Assembly: GCF_946479975.1 (NCBI RefSeq)
Contig: NZ_CAMLIX010000104.1
Location: 1 to 16,751, forward strand
Direction of reading: 5' to 3'
DNA from: an uncultured Flavobacterium sp.
Lineage (GTDB): Bacteria > Bacteroidota > Bacteroidia > Flavobacteriales > Flavobacteriaceae
Length of the DNA: 16,751 nucleotides
Positions 13,893 through 16,751 of this stretch are shown piece after piece. A model generated the notes under the pieces. It worked only from the letters and a program-made list of their open reading frames with translations, did no database searches and was not told the origin of the DNA. How positions within the stretch are numbered: the first letter of the stretch is position 1; every line of letters starts with the position of its first letter. A program made the position numbers and the translations under genes.

Positions 13893-16751
13893 ATGAAAAA
13901 AACTCTACTTTTATTTTTATTTTTATTGCCTTTTTTTGGAATTTCTCAAACTGACTTGGTTAAATGGAACGCTATTAACGGTCAATATGCGCCCACGAAC
14001 AATGCTAATGTTACTGGAGATAATATCACAGCTATTGGTGGTGTAACAATAGGCGTTCTAGATTATTCTGGCGAAAACAAATTTTATCAAACAGGAGGTT
14101 GGCCAGATCCTTCTTTCAATGTTGGAGGCTACGACAGTACAAAATATATTTCTTTAGTTTTTAAACCAAATACTGGTTATAACCTTGATTTAACAAATTT
14201 CAGTTTTGAATGTAGATCAGAAGGTGGAAGCGGGCAAAAATTTAGAATTAAATGCTCTACAGACAGTAGTTTTTCAACAGGAGTATATGATTTAATTGGA
14301 GAAACCTCAAGTTCTCCCTCGGACTGGATTCCTTACAGCGTCAATTTTCCCGCTGCATTAAACACAGTTTCCTCTGGTAAAACAATGTATATTAGAATTT
14401 ATGCATATAATACTTATAATAATTTTCAAATAAAAATTGGCTCTGTTGCAGCTAATGGTGGTGCAACTGTAAAAGGTACAGCTTCACCTTACAGCAGTGT
14501 TCTAGTTGCAAGAGATGATAATGCTACTAGCATAAAAGACAATTTTTCTTACATTGATGTGACTTCAAATGACCTTGTAACGTCAAGCTCAAAACCCATT
14601 ACTTCTGTAAGTATTGCATCTCAATCGGCAAACGGAATAGCTTTGGTAACTTCGGATAATAGAATAAAATTCACTCCCTCTGCTGGTTTTACAGGACCAA
14701 CATCATTTACCTACACTAGTGGAGATGGATCAACAACTTCTACAGCAACCGTTTATGTAACAGTAACTGCCCCAACAGTTATACCTTTAGTAAAATGGAA
14801 TGGTCCTGACACCGCTGCGCCAACAATTTATGCTCCAAACAATACAATTAGCGCAGATAATTTGACAAAAGGACCTTCTTCACAGTTAGATGTCTTAGCA
14901 AATGAAGGGTTTAAAGGATACGGATGGACAACTCAATTTAGTATTGATGAATCAAAATATTTTCAAGTAACTACTTCAGCTCAAGCAGGACACAAAATCA
15001 AATTAGATAAATTTAATTTCACATATAAGCCAGATCCAACTACTAATGTAACGAGATATCAGGTACGATATTCTAAGGATGATTTTGCTACTAGCTTTTT
15101 ATTAGTTGACGAAGCAACAGCAACCAATGGAATTGCAACAGATAAGTCTTTAGATTTATCAAACATTACATTATACCCTACTGAGAAAATAACGATTCGT
15201 ATTTATGGTTATAAATTAAAACCAAATACCTATGATGCTCCAATATTTTTAGCTAATGATAATACTAAAGGCTCAGGAACTACACCTACAATTACAGGAA
15301 CAGTTTTAAATTATGATGCTGCAGATTTAAATGCAAATAACGACCTTGTTTCTACGCAAGAAAAAAGAGCTATCGCTTTCAATCCATTAGCAAATGACAC
15401 AAATACGAGTGGTGCTACAATAACTTTTACTCAACCAACAGGAGGAACAGTTTCTGCAAATGGCACAGTTCTAACCTTTACACCTGCTGCAAACTTTAAG
15501 GGCACAACCTCATTTACATACACACTCACAAAAGGAACTCAAACGTCTACTGCAACTGTAATGGTTTATGTTAACGAACTTACTCCTAGATTAATCATTT
15601 GGAATGGTGCTATACAAACACCAAAAGCAGTAGTTACAAATCAATATCTAATAGGTAATGATCTTACTGTAGGCGGAAACGGAACTACTTTAGATATATA
15701 TAGTAATCAATTCAATATCAAGGGACTTCAAAACGGCGGTTCGACTGCTGAAAACTTAACAAGATATGTACAGGTAAGCGTAACGCCTAAACAAAATTAC
15801 AACCTGACATTGACACAATTTAAATTTATATACAATTCTCCAGGAACTGAAGGAGCGACTATGTTTCAAGTACGTTATTCTAAAGATCCGAATTTTGCTG
15901 ATAACGGAACAATATTGCAAGCACCAACAACAGTAACTAAGGATGTAGATACTGAAGTTACGATGACTTTTCCAAGCGGAACCAGAGTATTAAGCGGTAA
16001 AAATGAAACTTTTTATATCAGAATTTATCCGTATGCGGTATTAAACCAGTCTAATGGTTATTTCAATATAAGAAATGACTACGGTGGAGATGTTGGTCCA
16101 ACAATTACAGGTATTGTAGAACCATCAAATTTAATTACTGCAGTTGCCGATGTTGCAACCGTTACTTCAAACGCTGCTACGCCAATTTCTATCTTGGCAA
16201 ATGATGAAAACTATACACCATTAGTTTCAATAACTACAACTCAGCCAAATGTTGGCGGAAGTGTTCAAGTAAATGGTACAACTAATGTAATCTTTACTCC
16301 TACGCCAGGTTTCACAGGAACATCAACATTCGAGTATACAATCTTTAACGGATTAAATTATTCAACTGCAACTGTAACTCTAAATGTAAAATGCCAAGCC
16401 CCAGGTAACCAAACTGACTTTGGACAAAACCAGTGGACTGGATATGTTTACAAGCTTGCAAGTAACGCTGCAATCCCACCGAATATCAATTATCCTGCTT
16501 TACCAAGCAGTACTATTGCGACTTATATTGGAAGAGTAACCGAAAATAAGAACTTTGACCGAGATATGGGAGATGGTGCCGTTAGCGGACTTACTACCGA
16601 AATTCCGTGTGAAGCCGCTCCTACAGACCGTTTCTTTGTACGATATAAAATGCTTGTCAATATTACTGAAGCCGGTACATACCGCTTTGACCTTGGAAGT
16701 GATGATGGAATAAAATTTTACATTAACAATACCGAAGTTGTAAAAAGCTGG
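13893..16751 (+). CDS. Secreted modular surface protein with PA14 domain, 3' part outside the window
   Basis: ATG at 13893-13895 opens a frame of 953 codons that runs off the right edge. The signal peptide is clear: MKKT, hydrophobic residues 5-15, cleavage near GIS/Q at 18-19. Three tandem modules follow, at about 22-298, 299-566 and 567-833. Each starts with a V/I-x-WNG-type motif, has a beta domain of about 190 residues with a FxVRYSKD / YIRIYxY pattern (clearest in modules 2 and 3), and closes with a Big_9/cadherin-like Ig domain (VxxNDxx ... VxFTPxxGFxGxxSFTYT). From residue 834 a PA14 domain begins (RYKMLVNITEAGTYRF, then GSDDGIKFYINNTEVV) and is cut by the edge. It resembles the PA14 of the 6773-12727 protein. 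A T9SS signal is likely beyond the edge but not seen. Probable extracellular adhesive or glycan-binding protein; function not proven. Confidence 0.88.
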   Translation, partial: MKKTLLLFLFLLPFFGISQTDLVKWNAINGQYAPTNNANVTGDNITAIGGVTIGVLDYSGENKFYQTGGWPDPSFNVGGYDSTKYISLVFKPNTGYNLDLTNFSFECRSEGGSGQKFRIKCSTDSSFSTGVYDLIGETSSSPSDWIPYSVNFPAALNTVSSGKTMYIRIYAYNTYNNFQIKIGSVAANGGATVKGTASPYSSVLVARDDNATSIKDNFSYIDVTSNDLVTSSSKPITSVSIASQSANGIALVTSDNRIKFTPSAGFTGPTSFTYTSGDGSTTSTATVYVTVTAPTVIPLVKWNGPDTAAPTIYAPNNTISADNLTKGPSSQLDVLANEGFKGYGWTTQFSIDESKYFQVTTSAQAGHKIKLDKFNFTYKPDPTTNVTRYQVRYSKDDFATSFLLVDEATATNGIATDKSLDLSNITLYPTEKITIRIYGYKLKPNTYDAPIFLANDNTKGSGTTPTITGTVLNYDAADLNANNDLVSTQEKRAIAFNPLANDTNTSGATITFTQPTGGTVSANGTVLTFTPAANFKGTTSFTYTLTKGTQTSTATVMVYVNELTPRLIIWNGAIQTPKAVVTNQYLIGNDLTVGGNGTTLDIYSNQFNIKGLQNGGSTAENLTRYVQVSVTPKQNYNLTLTQFKFIYNSPGTEGATMFQVRYSKDPNFADNGTILQAPTTVTKDVDTEVTMTFPSGTRVLSGKNETFYIRIYPYAVLNQSNGYFNIRNDYGGDVGPTITGIVEPSNLITAVADVATVTSNAATPISILANDENYTPLVSITTTQPNVGGSVQVNGTTNVIFTPTPGFTGTSTFEYTIFNGLNYSTATVTLNVKCQAPGNQTDFGQNQWTGYVYKLASNAAIPPNINYPALPSSTIATYIGRVTENKNFDRDMGDGAVSGLTTEIPCEAAPTDRFFVRYKMLVNITEAGTYRFDLGSDDGIKFYINNTEVVKSW
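13956..16391 (+). repeat. Three tandem protein modules of about 270 residues
   Basis: Modules begin at residues 22 (LVKWNA), 299 (LVKWNG) and 567 (LIIWNG), each spanning about 267-277 residues. They are clearly alike in protein but have diverged in DNA, so the duplication is older than the repeats in the two minus-strand genes. Confidence 0.75.

Overview
The window looks like chromosomal DNA from a Flavobacterium-type Bacteroidota. It is AT-rich, genes lack Shine-Dalgarno sequences, promoter-like sites fit the phylum's TTG / TAnnTTTG pattern, and signal peptides end in the SAQ / GFGQ / GISQ style of the family. Two complete genes carry a C-terminal type IX secretion system (T9SS) sorting region. 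The genus is inferred from these traits, not tested by a search.

Layout: three large minus-strand genes, then two plus-strand genes. Positions 1-2315 hold the 5' part of a secreted protein with a glycine-rich head and Ig-like repeats; its 3' end lies beyond base 1. Positions 2758-6621 hold a 1287-residue protein with fourteen delta-60 repeats and a T9SS C-terminal module. Positions 6773-12727 hold a 1984-residue mosaic adhesin: PPC-like, PA14, Ig and FN3 domains, a segment resembling an animal-type galactose/rhamnose-binding lectin, three roughly 99-residue repeats, then the same T9SS module. Positions 12993-13487 encode RecX. Positions 13893-16751 begin another secreted protein with three tandem modules of about 270 residues and the start of a PA14 domain; it runs off the right edge.

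The two complete T9SS genes each end in a clear intrinsic terminator, so the surface genes are probably separate transcription units. Together they look like a locus of modular cell-surface or secreted proteins: different ectodomains, some carbohydrate-binding in type, presented on a common T9SS-exported C-terminus. RecX is the only housekeeping gene and shows no evident functional link to the rest.

No tRNA, rRNA, CRISPR array, insertion sequence or phage gene was seen. The points most worth checking are the lectin-like segment, the permuted 14-blade delta-60 domain, a promoter-like block shared by two intergenic regions (one copy with no gene downstream), and overlapping face-to-face promoters between the 1984-residue gene and recX.
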